Shown here: positions 38,279-48,323 of the stretch, one piece after another
Layout: every line of letters starts with the position of its first letter
Position numbering within the stretch: position 1 is the stretch's first letter
Origin: an uncultured Cohaesibacter sp.
Lineage (GTDB): Bacteria > Pseudomonadota > Alphaproteobacteria > Rhizobiales > Cohaesibacteraceae
Reading direction: 5' to 3'
DNA length: 64,000 bases
Assembly (NCBI RefSeq): GCF_963666525.1
Contig: NZ_OY762905.1
Location: 992,001 to 1,056,000 of the forward strand
The notes under the pieces: model-generated
What the model saw: only the letters and a program-made list of their open reading frames with translations
What the model was told of the DNA's origin: nothing
The model's database searches: none
Program-made: the position numbers and the translations under genes

Positions 38279-39723
38279 TGCTCCTCGTTCGCCAGACCGC
38301 CCGTCTCAAGGTGGGCGGGATCAACCGCAACAGACCCGGTTTGCAGATAATGCTGGACTGCTTCGCGGAAGATGTCACCCCTCTTCATGAAATTGGGGAA
38401 CTGGTCGAAGGAAGCACAGGCTGGCGACAGCAGAATGACCCGGTCGGCCTTGGCATCGGCGACCGCAGCTTCGCTGCAGGCCTTGACCGCATGATCAAGT
38501 GCAACGTCCATATGGCCGCAATGGCTGAAGGCAACGCCATGCTTTGACAGCGTTTCGGCAAAGGCGTCAGCGGCCTCGCCAATCAGATAGGCATGCTCGA
38601 TGCGATCGAAATAATCCACCAGTGTCGTGATCCCGCCAGCCTTGGCAAGCCCGCCGAGGATCCAGTGGATCCTGTGGAAAGAGGCAAGCGCCCGCGAGGT
38701 AGCATCCGCATTCGTCGCCTTGGAGTCATTGATGAACAGCATCCCTGCCGTTGCTCCGACCTCTTCCATGCGATGTTCAAGGCCGCCAAAGGATTTGAGC
38801 CCATGCGACAGGGCCGCTGGTGGCAGGTCCAACTGACGGGCCACTGCGATGGCAGCCGCCGCATTCTGGGCGTTGTGCGTGCCGCGCAGGGCACGGGCCT
38901 GATCCAGATTGAAGAGGAAATCCCCCTCCATACTCTGCAACACCCCATCCGGAGCAGCAATCATCGCCCGCTCGTTGCCAAAGCCGGAGACCGTCACCAC
39001 AGCATGTCCCTTGAGGCGCAGATTGGAGGCAACATTGGCCGACAGCCGGTCATCAAGCGCGACCACCGCCAGATCGGAGGCCGTTATCATGCGGCTCTTG
39101 ATCCGGGCATAGTTCATCAGGTCCCCATGGCGATCGAGATGATCGGCGGAAATATTCATCAGGACACCGATGGAGGGATCAATGGTCGGCGCCAGATCGA
39201 TCTGGAACGAAGACACCTCGATGACGTAGATCCGGTCCGGCGCGAACGGCTCGAGCGCCAGAACGGGCGTGCCGATATTGCCGCCCATCTGCACATCGAG
39301 CCCGGCCTCACTGAGCAGGTGGGTGATGAGGGCCGTCGTGGTCGACTTGCCATTGGTGCCCGTGATGGCGATAAAAGGAGAATCAACCCCGCTCGCCCGC
39401 CGTTGGCGGCAGAACAGCTCTATATCACCGATGACCTCGACACCTGCATCTTTGGCCATCCGGACACTCCAGTGTGGCTCGGGATGGGTGAGCGGCACAC
39501 CGGGCGCAAGCACCAGCGCAGCAAACTGCGACCAGTCAGCCGACTTCAGGTCGCAGATTTCGACTCCTTCGATCTCGGCAGCCTTGTCGCGACTGGCTTC
39601 CTTGTCGTCATAGGCAAACAGCTCGGCGCCCCCGGCGGCAAGCGCCTTAAGCGTCGCAAGGCCACTGCCCCCAAGCCCGAAAACCGCAATTTTTTGGCCT
39701 TCAAAGATGGTAATCGGGATCAT
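38275..39723 (-). CDS. murD: UDP-N-acetylmuramoyl-L-alanine--D-glutamate ligase
   Basis: Adds D-glutamate to UDP-MurNAc-L-Ala. The 482-residue ligase has the N-terminal KIAVFGLGGSGLA, the ATP loop ITGTNGKSTTTAL, and the Mur-ligase FINDSKATNADAT and LSPACASFDQF motifs. I place the start at the ATG 39721-39723 (MIPITIFEG), with AAGGAA ending ~7 nt upstream; a TTG five codons earlier overlaps that ribosome-binding site. Confidence 0.96.
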   Translation of the reverse strand: MIPITIFEGQKIAVFGLGGSGLATLKALAAGGAELFAYDDKEASRDKAAEIEGVEICDLKSADWSQFAALVLAPGVPLTHPEPHWSVRMAKDAGVEVIGDIELFCRQRRASGVDSPFIAITGTNGKSTTTALITHLLSEAGLDVQMGGNIGTPVLALEPFAPDRIYVIEVSSFQIDLAPTIDPSIGVLMNISADHLDRHGDLMNYARIKSRMITASDLAVVALDDRLSANVASNLRLKGHAVVTVSGFGNERAMIAAPDGVLQSMEGDFLFNLDQARALRGTHNAQNAAAAIAVARQLDLPPAALSHGLKSFGGLEHRMEEVGATAGMLFINDSKATNADATSRALASFHRIHWILGGLAKAGGITTLVDYFDRIEHAYLIGEAADAFAETLSKHGVAFSHCGHMDVALDHAVKACSEAAVADAKADRVILLSPACASFDQFPNFMKRGDIFREAVQHYLQTGSVAVDPAHLETGGLANEEQ

Positions 39724-39791
39724 CTCACGTTCCTTCAAGAAAATTCACACGAAAGCAGGCAGCGCCCCTCCGTAGAGAAGCAGGCCGAAAT

Positions 39792-40877
39792 CTAACGAAG
39801 TTTGAGCGTGGAAAGACCGATCAGGGCCAACACCACGGCAATGATCCAGAAGCGGATCACCACCTGCGCCTCGGTCCAGCCCTTGTGCTCGAAATGGTGG
39901 TGGATCGGTGCCATTCGGAAGACGCGTCGCCCGGTCAGCTTGAAGGAAGCCACCTGAATAATGACCGAAACGGCCTCGAGTACGAACAAGCCGCCGACGA
40001 TGGCCAGCACCAATTCGTGCTTGGTAACCACAGAGATGGCCCCGAGCATGCCACCAAGGGCAAGCGAGCCGGTGTCCCCCATGAAGATCGCAGCCGGAGG
40101 TGCGTTGAACCAAAGGAAGCCAAGCCCTGCCCCGATCATGGCGCCACACAGCACCAGCAGCTCACCAGTGCCGGGAACATAGTGGATCTGCAGATAGTCG
40201 GCAAAGATCTCGTTACCGGAAAGATAGGCGATCACACCAAAGGTGGCGCTGGCGATCATCACGGGCACGATGGCCAGACCGTCAAGACCATCAGTAAGGT
40301 TGACCGCATTGCCAGCCCCGACAATCACGAACAGGCCGAACGGCACAAAGAACCAGCCCAGATCAAGAAGGATGTCCTTGAAGAACGGGAAAGTCACTGA
40401 GGTCGCAAAGGCATCCTGCCCGAGCTGCGCAACGGCGATGCAGGCCAGACCGGCAATCACCGCCTCGATGGCCAGACGCATCCGGCTTGAAAAGCCCTTG
40501 TGCGACGAGCGGGAAACCTTGAGATAGTCGTCATAGAAACCGATCAGCGCGAAGCCGACAGTCACGAACAATACGATCCAGACATAAGGGTTCGCCCAGT
40601 TGGCCCACAGCAACGTTGCCATGATCATCCCGGTCAGGATCATCAGACCGCCCATGGTCGGTGTGCCCTTCTTGGTCAGCAGGTGGCTCTGAGGACCATC
40701 CTCGCGGATCGGCTGCCCCTTGCCCTGACGGGCACGCAGTGTCCGGATGATGGCCGGACCGAACATGAAGACAAACAACAGCGCAGTGATGATGGCTCCG
40801 GCCGTTCGAAACGTGAGATAACGGAACACGTTGAATGCGGATATCTGATCAGATATTTCGACAAGATACATCAGCAT
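39792..40877 (-). CDS. mraY: Phospho-N-acetylmuramoyl-pentapeptide transferase
   Basis: Integral membrane enzyme that transfers phospho-MurNAc-pentapeptide to undecaprenyl phosphate, making lipid I. The 361-residue protein has ten membrane segments and the key motifs [19 protein letters not shown] (catalytic Asp pair), [13 protein letters not shown] and the HHHFEHKGW loop. A second ATG two codons in is an equally possible start. Confidence 0.97.
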   Translation of the reverse strand: MLMYLVEISDQISAFNVFRYLTFRTAGAIITALLFVFMFGPAIIRTLRARQGKGQPIREDGPQSHLLTKKGTPTMGGLMILTGMIMATLLWANWANPYVWIVLFVTVGFALIGFYDDYLKVSRSSHKGFSSRMRLAIEAVIAGLACIAVAQLGQDAFATSVTFPFFKDILLDLGWFFVPFGLFVIVGAGNAVNLTDGLDGLAIVPVMIASATFGVIAYLSGNEIFADYLQIHYVPGTGELLVLCGAMIGAGLGFLWFNAPPAAIFMGDTGSLALGGMLGAISVVTKHELVLAIVGGLFVLEAVSVIIQVASFKLTGRRVFRMAPIHHHFEHKGWTEAQVVIRFWIIAVVLALIGLSTLKLR

Positions 40878-40924
40878 TGTAGATACAGGCCTTTCACATC
40901 CATCACCGGCTTGATAGCGCGGGT

Positions 40925-42328
40925 CTAATTCTTGAAATCGTCCAGCAGGGCCGCAACAATCGGCGCCATTCTGGATCCCAGCGACCCCTTGACCATGATC
41001 GCGTCACCAGCCCTGATCTCAGCCTTCAACGGCGCAATCAGGTCGGTCGATGCTTTAGCATAGTGCCCCCGCAATGCGATAGGCACTATTTCCCATAGTC
41101 TCAGCATTTCAGGTCCGCATAAATGGACACAGTCAACGCCCGCAGCCATCAGGGGTTCTATCAACCCTTCATGCAGCCGCTGGCTGTCTTCGCCAAGCTC
41201 CAGCATGTCGCCAAGCACGGCGATCTTGCGCTTTGCCTCCTTCACCAGCCCGAGCGCTGCAAGGGCGGCGGAAACAGAGGAAGGGTTGGCATTGTAGCTC
41301 TCGTCGATCAGCAGTGCATCGGCTCCCTCGACCGTCAACCGGTGACGCTGCCCCCTGCCCTTGCTGGCCCCATGGTCTGCAAGCGCGGCACAGGCAGCGG
41401 CGACATTGCCACCAACCAGAGCCACAGCGCCCAGAACCGCCAGCGCATTATGCGCCAGATGTTCCCCGGGAGCCCCCAGAGCGCAGCGGACGACATCGTC
41501 AAACAGCTTCACCGTGAGGCGTGATCCATCGGCTTCAAGCACCAGTGCATCCATATGCACGTCAGCCCCTTCACTGCTCCCGAAACGATAACAGCGATCG
41601 ATGCCCTGTGCTCTGGCGCTCTGTTCGAGAAAATCGGAGAAGGCGATGTCGCCATTAAAAAGCGCAGCCCCGCCCGGAACCACGCCCTCGAAAATCTCGG
41701 CCTTTGCGGCCGCAATCTCCTCGATGCCCGAGAAGTTGCCAATGTGAGCCGCCACAATGGTTGTGATGACAGCAAGATCCGGCTGCACCATGGCAATGAG
41801 ATGACGAATCTCGCCAGGATGGTTCATCCCGACCTCGAAAATGCCGAACTCGGTATCCCGTGGCATGCGCGCCAGGGTCAGCGGCACCCCCCAGTGATTG
41901 TTGAAGGAGGAAACCGCAGCATGCACCCTGCCGCTCGGCACGAGCGCGGCCCACAGCGCGTCCTTGGTGCTGGTCTTGCCCACGCTACCGGTGATCGCAA
42001 CCACCTTGCCGGAAACCCGAGCCCTTGCTGCCACGCCAAGACGTTCCAGAGACTTCAGAACATCATCGACGAACACGACGCGCTCCGAAAGATCGGCGAA
42101 GTCTTGCCGTTGGGCTGCTTCGAGCACGACCACAGACGCTCCGGCATCGAGAGCCGAGCGCGCAAAGCCGTGCCCGTCAAACCGTTCGCCCTTGATGGCA
42201 AAGAAGGCATCCCCGGCTCCCACCGTGCGGCTGTCGATTGAAATGCCGTTGACGTCGTCGATGGCACCGGGTTGGGCAACGGGCGTCGTCGCGGCAACAA
42301 ACTCAGCTGAGGTCCAGAGCGCTGTCAC
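40925..42328 (-). CDS. murF: UDP-MurNAc-tripeptide--D-alanyl-D-alanine ligase
   Basis: Completes the pentapeptide precursor by adding D-Ala-D-Ala. The 467-residue ligase shows the substrate-binding [25 protein letters not shown], the ATP loop [15 protein letters not shown] and [13 protein letters not shown]. Overlaps the murE stop by 4 nt. Confidence 0.96.
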   Translation of the reverse strand: MTALWTSAEFVAATTPVAQPGAIDDVNGISIDSRTVGAGDAFFAIKGERFDGHGFARSALDAGASVVVLEAAQRQDFADLSERVVFVDDVLKSLERLGVAARARVSGKVVAITGSVGKTSTKDALWAALVPSGRVHAAVSSFNNHWGVPLTLARMPRDTEFGIFEVGMNHPGEIRHLIAMVQPDLAVITTIVAAHIGNFSGIEEIAAAKAEIFEGVVPGGAALFNGDIAFSDFLEQSARAQGIDRCYRFGSSEGADVHMDALVLEADGSRLTVKLFDDVVRCALGAPGEHLAHNALAVLGAVALVGGNVAAACAALADHGASKGRGQRHRLTVEGADALLIDESYNANPSSVSAALAALGLVKEAKRKIAVLGDMLELGEDSQRLHEGLIEPLMAAGVDCVHLCGPEMLRLWEIVPIALRGHYAKASTDLIAPLKAEIRAGDAIMVKGSLGSRMAPIVAALLDDFKN

Positions 42329-43821
42329 ACCATTTCTCCCTTGCCAGTATCGGCCAGAGCCTGCGCCACAGCCTCATGGTCAGAGAAATGCAGGGTCTTG
42401 CCCGCAATGATCTGGCCACGCTCATGGCCCTTGCCGGCGACCAGCAGAATGTCCCCCGGTTTCATCATGTCGACGCCGAATGTAATGGCGTCCTGTCGTC
42501 CGCCTATTTCCACCCCGTTGCCAACCGGCTCCATCACGGCAGCCCGAATGAGGGCAGGATCTTCGGAACGCGGGTTGTCATCGGTGACAATCGAATAATC
42601 GGCAAAGTCGTTGGCAACCTTGCCCATCATGGGCCGTTTGCCGGTATCGCGATCCCCGCCTGCGCCAAACACGACAATCAGACGCCCCTTGACGAACGGA
42701 CGCAGCGCCTTGAGAGCGACTTCCAGCGAGTCCGGTGTGTGGGAATAGTCGATATAGATCGCGGTATCCGCTCCGGCGTGCGCCACCAGCTCCATGCGCC
42801 CGCAAGCCCCCTTGAGGCGGGGGATGGCCGCAAGTACACTTTCGGCATCAACGCCGCTGGCATAGGCCATGAGCCCGGCCACCAGAACGTTGGATACCTG
42901 GAAGGCACCGACCATCGGCACCCGGAAGGAAACGTCGCCCCAGAGCCCGGACAACCCCACCACCTGCTCAAGACCATCGACGACGATCGAGCGAATGACG
43001 AGATCGGCCTCGGCGTCATGGCCGACAGTTATGCAGTTGAGACCGCGTTTGCGAGCCACCGCGAGAAAGTGCGCACCGTTGGGATCGTCCAGATTGATCA
43101 CCGCATGACCATCCTTGCGGACCAGCCGACTGAACAGCTGACTTTTGGCGTCGCGGTATTTCTCGAACGTCAGATGATAGTCTAGATGATCACGGGTAAG
43201 GTTGGTAAAGGCACCGACATCAACCGTCAGACAGTCCAGCCGCTTCTGCTCCAGACCGTGACTGGAGGCTTCCAGCGCAAGATGGGTGACGCCTTCACTG
43301 GCCAGCTCGGAAACACTCGCCATCAACCCGACCGGATCCGGCGTCGTCAGACCACCATAAGTGCTCCCCGAAGGGTCCTCGATGCCAATGGTGCCGATAT
43401 TGGCCGCCAGTTTGCCGGTAGAGGCCCAGATCTGCCGCAGGAATGAGGCAATCGATGTCTTGCCGTTGGTACCGGTGACGGCTGCGACTTTCTCGAGCTT
43501 CACATGATAGAACGCACCGGCCAGATCGGCCAATGCCTTATGCGGGTCCTGCAGACGGAAAACAGGCTTGCCAGTGGGATCGAAATCGCGCGGCAACTTG
43601 GACTGATCCGAAATGATCGCCAGAATGGCACCCTGCTCGAGTGCCTTGGGAACAAACTGAGCCCCGTCGACCTTGCTGCCGGGGACACCCACGAATATGA
43701 ACCCCTTCTTGACGAGGCGGCTGTCGGCAGTAACGCCGACCACCTGTTTCTCGCCAAAATTGACCAAGAGAAAATCTTCAATGGGCTCACTCAGTTTGCC
43801 CAGCAATTCCACCACTTTCAT
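42325..43821 (-). CDS. murE: UDP-MurNAc-L-Ala-D-Glu--meso-diaminopimelate ligase
   Basis: Adds the third stem-peptide residue, expected to be meso-diaminopimelate. The 498-residue ligase has the DSRLVKKGFIFVGVPG uridine-site segment, ATP loop VTGTNGKTSIAS, and DNPRSEDP, the motif that selects diaminopimelate rather than lysine. Start set at MKVVELLGKL (GGAG 9 nt upstream); ten upstream codons are open but look unrelated. Confidence 0.96.
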   Translation of the reverse strand: MKVVELLGKLSEPIEDFLLVNFGEKQVVGVTADSRLVKKGFIFVGVPGSKVDGAQFVPKALEQGAILAIISDQSKLPRDFDPTGKPVFRLQDPHKALADLAGAFYHVKLEKVAAVTGTNGKTSIASFLRQIWASTGKLAANIGTIGIEDPSGSTYGGLTTPDPVGLMASVSELASEGVTHLALEASSHGLEQKRLDCLTVDVGAFTNLTRDHLDYHLTFEKYRDAKSQLFSRLVRKDGHAVINLDDPNGAHFLAVARKRGLNCITVGHDAEADLVIRSIVVDGLEQVVGLSGLWGDVSFRVPMVGAFQVSNVLVAGLMAYASGVDAESVLAAIPRLKGACGRMELVAHAGADTAIYIDYSHTPDSLEVALKALRPFVKGRLIVVFGAGGDRDTGKRPMMGKVANDFADYSIVTDDNPRSEDPALIRAAVMEPVGNGVEIGGRQDAITFGVDMMKPGDILLVAGKGHERGQIIAGKTLHFSDHEAVAQALADTGKGEMV

Positions 43822-43865
43822 CCAACAGCACTCCGGCCCGATTCTTGCCAACCTTACTTCAAGGT

Positions 43866-45599
43866 TTAAAAGGATGCTTCGACTGTTGGAACATCCTTTT
43901 GGCCAAATCGTGGTTTAACCCCCAAAATTGAGCCAACTCTGCGGATAACATCCCCTGCAAGCGGTGCCGCGTTCACACCAGCGGTCGCATAGCCATAGGT
44001 TTCCTTGAGGCCTTTCGGTTCGTCGAGCATGACCAGCACGATATATTGCGGGTCATCGATCGGGAAGGCTGCAAGATAGGAGTTGCGCAAGCGGTTGCCG
44101 ATATACTTGCCATCGATCACCTTCTCGGCCGTGCCGGTCTTGCCGCCAACCATATAGCCATCGACCCGACTGCGCTTGCCTGAGCCTTCGACAGCATTGA
44201 GGCGCATCAGATAGCGCACTTCAGCACTGGCCCGCTCGCTGATCACGCGGTCAGAGTGATCCGTATTCTCCACTTCCTGCTTGCTTTTCCTCAGGAACGT
44301 CGGCTTGACATAGTAGCCACCATTGACCAGCGACGCAGCGGTTGCCGCAAACTGCAGCGGGGTCACCTGCACGCCATGCCCGAAGCTGATGGTCATCGTC
44401 GAAAGATCGGACCAGCGCTTGTCGGACGGATAGACAGGAGCTGCGGTTTCCGGCAGTTCGGTGCGCACGCGTTCCAGCAGGTGAGCCTTCTGAAGGAATT
44501 CCTTGTGGCCTTCCTTGCCGACTTTCAGCGCCATCTTGGCGGACCCGACGTTCGATGAGTAGATGAAGACCTCGGGCACCGAGAGAATGCGTTTCTTGGA
44601 GTGGAAGTCGCTGATCGTGCTGCCGCGCACGCGGATCGGCTGTCGCGCATCGAAACTGTCGTTAAGATGTACCAGGCCGGAATCGAGCGCCATGGCCACA
44701 GTCACCGTCTTGAAGACCGAGCCCATCTCGTAAACGCCTGCCGTCATCCGGTTCAAGCGGTCAGGCTCACTGACATTGACCGGGTGATTGGGGTCGAAAT
44801 CGGGCAGGGAAGCCATGCCCAGCACTTCACCATCCTTGGCATTGAGCACAACACCGGCCGCGGCAATGGCCTGGAACTTGGTCATGTATTTTTCGAGCTC
44901 GTCGCGCAGGGCATGCTGGACACGCAGATCGATGGAAAGCCGGACAGGGTCTGCATCCAGAGCCCCTCCACCAAAGCCGCCGTCAGCCTTGGCAAGGCCG
45001 ACCGTATCGATATATTTTTCCATGCCGGCGATACCGACGTTGTCGACATTCACCAGCCCCAGGATATGCGAAGCCGTAGCTCCCGCCGGGTAGAAGCGCT
45101 TGTTCTCCGTCTTGTAGCCAAGCCCAGGAATGCCCTTCTCATGAATGGCCTGTTGCTGCTTCGGCGTCACTTCGCGCTTGATCCAGGTAAAGCCGAGCTT
45201 CTTGTTGGAGAGCCTGCGCCGCAGCGACTTGGAATCCAGATCCGGAAACACGCCAGTGATCGCATCGAGCGCTTCCTCGACATCAATGATCTTGTTCGGC
45301 TCGGCATAGATCGAGGCCGTCTTGATATCGGTCGCCAGAATTTCGCCATTGCGATCAACAAGGTCAGGACGGAAGGTCGCAATCCCCTCCTCTTCGCTGG
45401 CCCGTTGGGCAAGAGCCGGAGTGTCAAAGCCCAGCATCACCAGCCGGGCAAACATCATCACGAAGCAAAATCCGAAAGCCGCCATGGCAAGCAGAATCCG
45501 GCCACGGGTCGCCTTTGAGCGCACCTTGTTGGCGCCTTCGAAATCGAACCGGTGGTCGATCGAGCTGGTGATAGTGAATTCGTTACTGGTATCAACCAT
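43866..45599 (-). CDS. ftsI: Septal transpeptidase FtsI (PBP3)
   Basis: Class B penicillin-binding protein that crosslinks septal peptidoglycan with FtsW. The 577-residue protein has a short cytoplasmic head, one membrane segment (about 34-58), the dimerisation domain, and the transpeptidase domain with the nucleophile motif SVFK (around residue 290), the SSN triad and KTGT (around 485). Its ATG overlaps the last base of the ftsL stop. Confidence 0.97.
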   Translation of the reverse strand: MVDTSNEFTITSSIDHRFDFEGANKVRSKATRGRILLAMAAFGFCFVMMFARLVMLGFDTPALAQRASEEEGIATFRPDLVDRNGEILATDIKTASIYAEPNKIIDVEEALDAITGVFPDLDSKSLRRRLSNKKLGFTWIKREVTPKQQQAIHEKGIPGLGYKTENKRFYPAGATASHILGLVNVDNVGIAGMEKYIDTVGLAKADGGFGGGALDADPVRLSIDLRVQHALRDELEKYMTKFQAIAAAGVVLNAKDGEVLGMASLPDFDPNHPVNVSEPDRLNRMTAGVYEMGSVFKTVTVAMALDSGLVHLNDSFDARQPIRVRGSTISDFHSKKRILSVPEVFIYSSNVGSAKMALKVGKEGHKEFLQKAHLLERVRTELPETAAPVYPSDKRWSDLSTMTISFGHGVQVTPLQFAATAASLVNGGYYVKPTFLRKSKQEVENTDHSDRVISERASAEVRYLMRLNAVEGSGKRSRVDGYMVGGKTGTAEKVIDGKYIGNRLRNSYLAAFPIDDPQYIVLVMLDEPKGLKETYGYATAGVNAAPLAGDVIRRVGSILGVKPRFGQKDVPTVEASF

Positions 45600-45982
45600 T
45601 ATCGCGCCCCCTGTTCTGTTTTGGCCGAAGCGGGATGAGCATGATCAAGGAGCTTTTCAAGATCATTGACGACGGTGCCCGACAAGGTGGAATCCTCGGA
45701 CCGATCAGGCACATCGCCAATGGTGCCGATCTGATAGGGCTGAATAGCCTGCAAGCCCAGTTCATTGGAAAATTCATCAGCAAGGCGCTGTACGCGTTGG
45801 GGACGGTTTAGATAGCTCCACTCGGCCTTCAGCAGCATCAGGGCATCCTTCTCATCCTGAATCTTCTGCTCAAGGGCGGCAATCTTCTCCCCTTCCTCTT
45901 TGGACTGGTGTTTCACCTGGAAGAGCCAGAAGGCTCCCACCAGAACAGAAAGGAAGAGGAGAAAGTTGATGAGTCTGCTCAT
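45599..45982 (-). CDS. ftsL: Cell division protein FtsL
   Basis: Small bitopic divisome protein of 127 residues. One N-terminal membrane segment (LINFLLFLSVLVGAFWLF) is followed by a leucine-zipper-type coiled coil (about 25-60), then the LNRPQRVQRLADE motif that is well kept in FtsL. The C-terminal ~40 residues are polar. Identity rests on the position between rsmH and ftsI plus these features, since FtsL sequences diverge strongly. Confidence 0.9.
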   Translation of the reverse strand: MSRLINFLLFLSVLVGAFWLFQVKHQSKEEGEKIAALEQKIQDEKDALMLLKAEWSYLNRPQRVQRLADEFSNELGLQAIQPYQIGTIGDVPDRSEDSTLSGTVVNDLEKLLDHAHPASAKTEQGAR

Positions 45983-47010
45983 GAAAGGCCTCCAGAGCGG
46001 CTCTCCGCCAGCATTCGGGGCAATCCAAGCCCGCGCGCATCAAGCTCATGAGGAGCGGCATCCGTCCGCAGTCCGGCCCGCATCTTGGCCGAACGGGCAC
46101 GCGGATTGCGCTCCAGTTCTTCATCATCCGGGCCCACGCCACCCTTGACGAGCATTTCAAAGCTCGGATCCGGAATATCTTCTTCCGGCAGATAGCGAGA
46201 CCCACCGGAACGGGTTTTCGAGCGCTCCTGAAAGAAGCGCTTGACGATTCTGTCCTCAAGGGAATGGAAGGTAACAACAACGAGCCGCCCACCGGGCCTC
46301 AGGCATTTCTCTGCTGCAACAAGGCCATCGACCAGCTCGTCCAGCTCGCCATTGACGAAAATGCGCAACGCTTGAAACACCCGTGTTGCCGGATGGATCT
46401 TCTGCTGCGGTTTGCGCCCGACAACGCGCTCGATCACATTGGCCAGATCCAGCGTGCGAGAGAAGGGGGTCACGCCTCGCCGCGCCAGAATGGCTCCCGC
46501 GATGCGGCGCGCCTGCTTTTCCTCGCCCAACTCGCGGAAAATCTGCACCAGCTCTGTCTCGGAATAGCTATTGACCACGTCGGCAGCCGTGGCTCCGCTC
46601 TGGGACATACGCATGTCAAGCGGACCGTCATTCATGAAGGAAAAGCCGCGTTCTGCCTCGTCAAGCTGCATCGATGACACACCGATATCGAGCACCACCG
46701 CATCAAGCGGCGCATGACCGACGGCCTCGGCGATGTCGGCCAGTTCGCCAAAGCAACCCGAAACAAATGCCAGCCGCTCCCCATAGACTCCTTGCAGAAC
46801 CGCGGCCCGGGCCGCGGCTTCCGGATCCCGATCAACACCCAGCACATTGGCACCAGCCTTCAGGATGGCTTCGGAATAGCCACCAAACCCGAAGGTACCA
46901 TCGAGCACCCACTGCCCTGCTTGCGGATCAAGCGCATCCAATACGGGCGCCAGCAACACCGGCACATGACGGGCGCCTTCAGGACCATCGCCATTCAGAC
47001 CCTCGTTCAT
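45979..47010 (-). CDS. rsmH: 16S rRNA (cytosine-1402-N4)-methyltransferase
   Basis: SAM-dependent enzyme (formerly MraW) that methylates C1402 in the ribosomal P site. The 343-residue protein has HVPVLLAPVLDAL, GTFGFGGYSEAIL (SAM site), LDIGVSSMQLDEAERGFSF and the C-terminal VTFHSLEDRIVKRFF typical of the family. Overlaps mraZ upstream and ftsL downstream by 4 nt each. Confidence 0.97.
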   Translation of the reverse strand: MNEGLNGDGPEGARHVPVLLAPVLDALDPQAGQWVLDGTFGFGGYSEAILKAGANVLGVDRDPEAAARAAVLQGVYGERLAFVSGCFGELADIAEAVGHAPLDAVVLDIGVSSMQLDEAERGFSFMNDGPLDMRMSQSGATAADVVNSYSETELVQIFRELGEEKQARRIAGAILARRGVTPFSRTLDLANVIERVVGRKPQQKIHPATRVFQALRIFVNGELDELVDGLVAAEKCLRPGGRLVVVTFHSLEDRIVKRFFQERSKTRSGGSRYLPEEDIPDPSFEMLVKGGVGPDDEELERNPRARSAKMRAGLRTDAAPHELDARGLGLPRMLAESRSGGLS

Positions 47011-47492
47011 GCCGCCCCTCCGCTTCCCGCTTCGCGCAGCGCTTTCCGACGGGCGCTGAGCGAGGCACGCAGAGCCATTGCCTGCTTGGCCGCATCAGCC
47101 TTGAAAATTTCGTATTTTTCAGGCTCCCAAATCTGGAACTTGTAGCCATGACCAACAAAGACCACTGCTTCAGTGATGCCGGTGTGCGCCTTGATTTTTT
47201 CGCTCAATACCACGCGACCATCCTTGTCGATCTTCAAACTCTCACTCTCGCCCAGCAGCGCCGTTGCGAGAAACTCACGCTCTTCGGTGAAAACATCGAA
47301 GGGCTCCAGATATTCATCAATTGCCTTGCGCAAACTCAGGCCACCGGCATCCACCGCAGCACGATCCATGGAAGGGCAGCAAAACAGGTTTTCATGACCT
47401 TCGCGCGCAAGAATCTGCCGATAAGGCGCCGGGATAGACACCCGCCCCTTTGAATCAAGCCGATTCACATAACTGGACACGAAATCGTCCAT
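47007..47492 (-). CDS. mraZ: Transcriptional regulator MraZ
   Basis: AbrB-fold DNA-binding protein that autoregulates the division/cell-wall operon. The 161-residue protein has the duplicated MraZ motif: VNRLDSKGRVSIPAPYR near the N-terminus and a second copy, LKIDKDGRVVLSEKIK, near the middle. I use the ATG 47490-47492 (MDDFVSSYVNRLD) with AAGG 8 nt upstream, instead of the GTG two codons earlier. First gene of the dcw cluster; its probable operator is described at 47611-47656. Confidence 0.95.
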   Translation of the reverse strand: MDDFVSSYVNRLDSKGRVSIPAPYRQILAREGHENLFCCPSMDRAAVDAGGLSLRKAIDEYLEPFDVFTEEREFLATALLGESESLKIDKDGRVVLSEKIKAHTGITEAVVFVGHGYKFQIWEPEKYEIFKADAAKQAMALRASLSARRKALREAGSGGAA

Positions 47493-47610
47493 ACGCACTG
47501 CCTTCAGAAAACCTACACCGCCGCTTGCCTGCTCGCTGACACAGTCGCTGAACCGATTTTTCAGATTGGTTGGGTCATTTCTAACGACATGGTCTGAGCT
47601 TCGCTAATAA

Positions 47611-47656
47611 ATGGGATACCATGGGATATTATGGGCGTCAACGGATTCCTATGGAT
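47611..47656. promoter_or_regulatory. MraZ box array upstream of the dcw cluster
   Basis: On the plus strand TGGG occurs at 47612, 47622 and 47632, i.e. three TGGGN units separated by exactly 5 nt. Weaker copies keep the 10-bp phase at 47642 (CGGA) and 47652 (TGGA). TGGGN-N5 repeats are the known E. coli MraZ operator; here they read on the strand opposite to mraZ. Confidence 0.8.
47613..47641 (-). promoter_or_regulatory. Candidate dcw promoter overlapping the MraZ boxes
   Basis: On the minus strand TTGACG (47636-47641), 17-bp spacer, TATCCC (47613-47618). The -35 is good and the -10 weak. The three main MraZ boxes lie from the -10 to the -35, consistent with repression by MraZ. Inference from sequence. 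Confidence 0.5.
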
Positions 47657-47904
47657 TCTAAAGCCTGCAACGAGGACCCCAATTCTAAGAACATTAACGT
47701 CAACAAAGAGTTGTTAAAAAGAAGGAAATAAGAGGGCACAAAAATTAGGGACGGGATAAGTATTTTGGCAATCCACGTCCAATTCGGAAGGGTTCTTGCG
47801 ACAAAAACCGCTCTACGGTGAAGCAAATCAGTAATGGCATGGAGAAAAACCTCTCCGTTTCGTTAGCAACGAAGAGAATTCCAGGAATTTTGGGAAGAAA
47901 AATA

Positions 47905-48288
47905 CCAGTCGGTCTATAAGCCGGGTTTTGTACGGCAAGAACAAAGTCTCGCGTGGCAACCATTCATCTGCGACACCCATTGCTGAATGTCTCTAGCAAC
48001 CCACCCGAATGACTGGCCTGAAAGCCGACTGAGCTTGCGCTCGCGTCATTCCTATTCGGTTTTGCTCCCGGTGGGGTTTACCCTGCCACCTTCATTACTG
48101 AAGGCGCGGTGAGCTCTTGCCTCACCCTTTCACCCTTACCTGACCGAAGTCAGGCGGTTTGCTTTCTGTGGCACTTTCCCTGGAGTCGCCTCCGCCGGGC
48201 GTTACCCGGCACCGTGCTTTCATGGAGCCCGGACTTTCCTCACCGGATTGCTTTCGCGTGACCGGTGCGGCTGCCCGACCGACTGGTC
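47905..48288 (-). ncRNA. rnpB: RNase P RNA, bacterial class A
   Basis: Catalytic RNA that trims the 5' ends of tRNA precursors. On the minus strand it begins near 48288, and the P1 helix CCAGTCGGTC pairs with GACCGACTGG at the 3' end (47905-47914). Universally conserved parts are present: GAGGAAAGTCCGGGCTCC near the 5' end, AGGGTGAAAGGGTG, the CAGGGTAAACCCCACC region, and ACAAAACCCGGCTTATAGACC at the 3' end. Length ~384 nt is normal for alphaproteobacteria. Confidence 0.97.
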
Positions 48289-48294
48289 CGAAGG

Positions 48295-48323
48295 GAACTA
48301 AGCCCTAATTCGGCCAAGGTCAA
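48295..48323 (-). promoter_or_regulatory. Candidate rnpB promoter
   Basis: Minus strand TTGACC (48318-48323), 17-bp spacer, TAGTTC (48295-48300), 7 nt before the mapped start of rnpB. It overlaps the stop codon of the upstream regulator gene. Confidence 0.55.

Larger units (their letters stand above)
47493..47904. other. Intergenic region mraZ-rnpB
   Basis: 412 bp holding the mraZ leader, the dcw promoter and MraZ boxes (47611-47656) and an AT-rich, gene-free stretch (47690-47900) beyond rnpB. Two minus-strand open frames (47638-47826 and 47745-47963) have no ribosome-binding site and run into the promoter or rnpB; I reject them. Confidence 0.55.

Noticed and set aside
47638-47963. Two short minus-strand open frames between mraZ and rnpB
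   Set aside because: No ribosome-binding site; one overlaps the dcw promoter and MraZ boxes and the other runs into rnpB.
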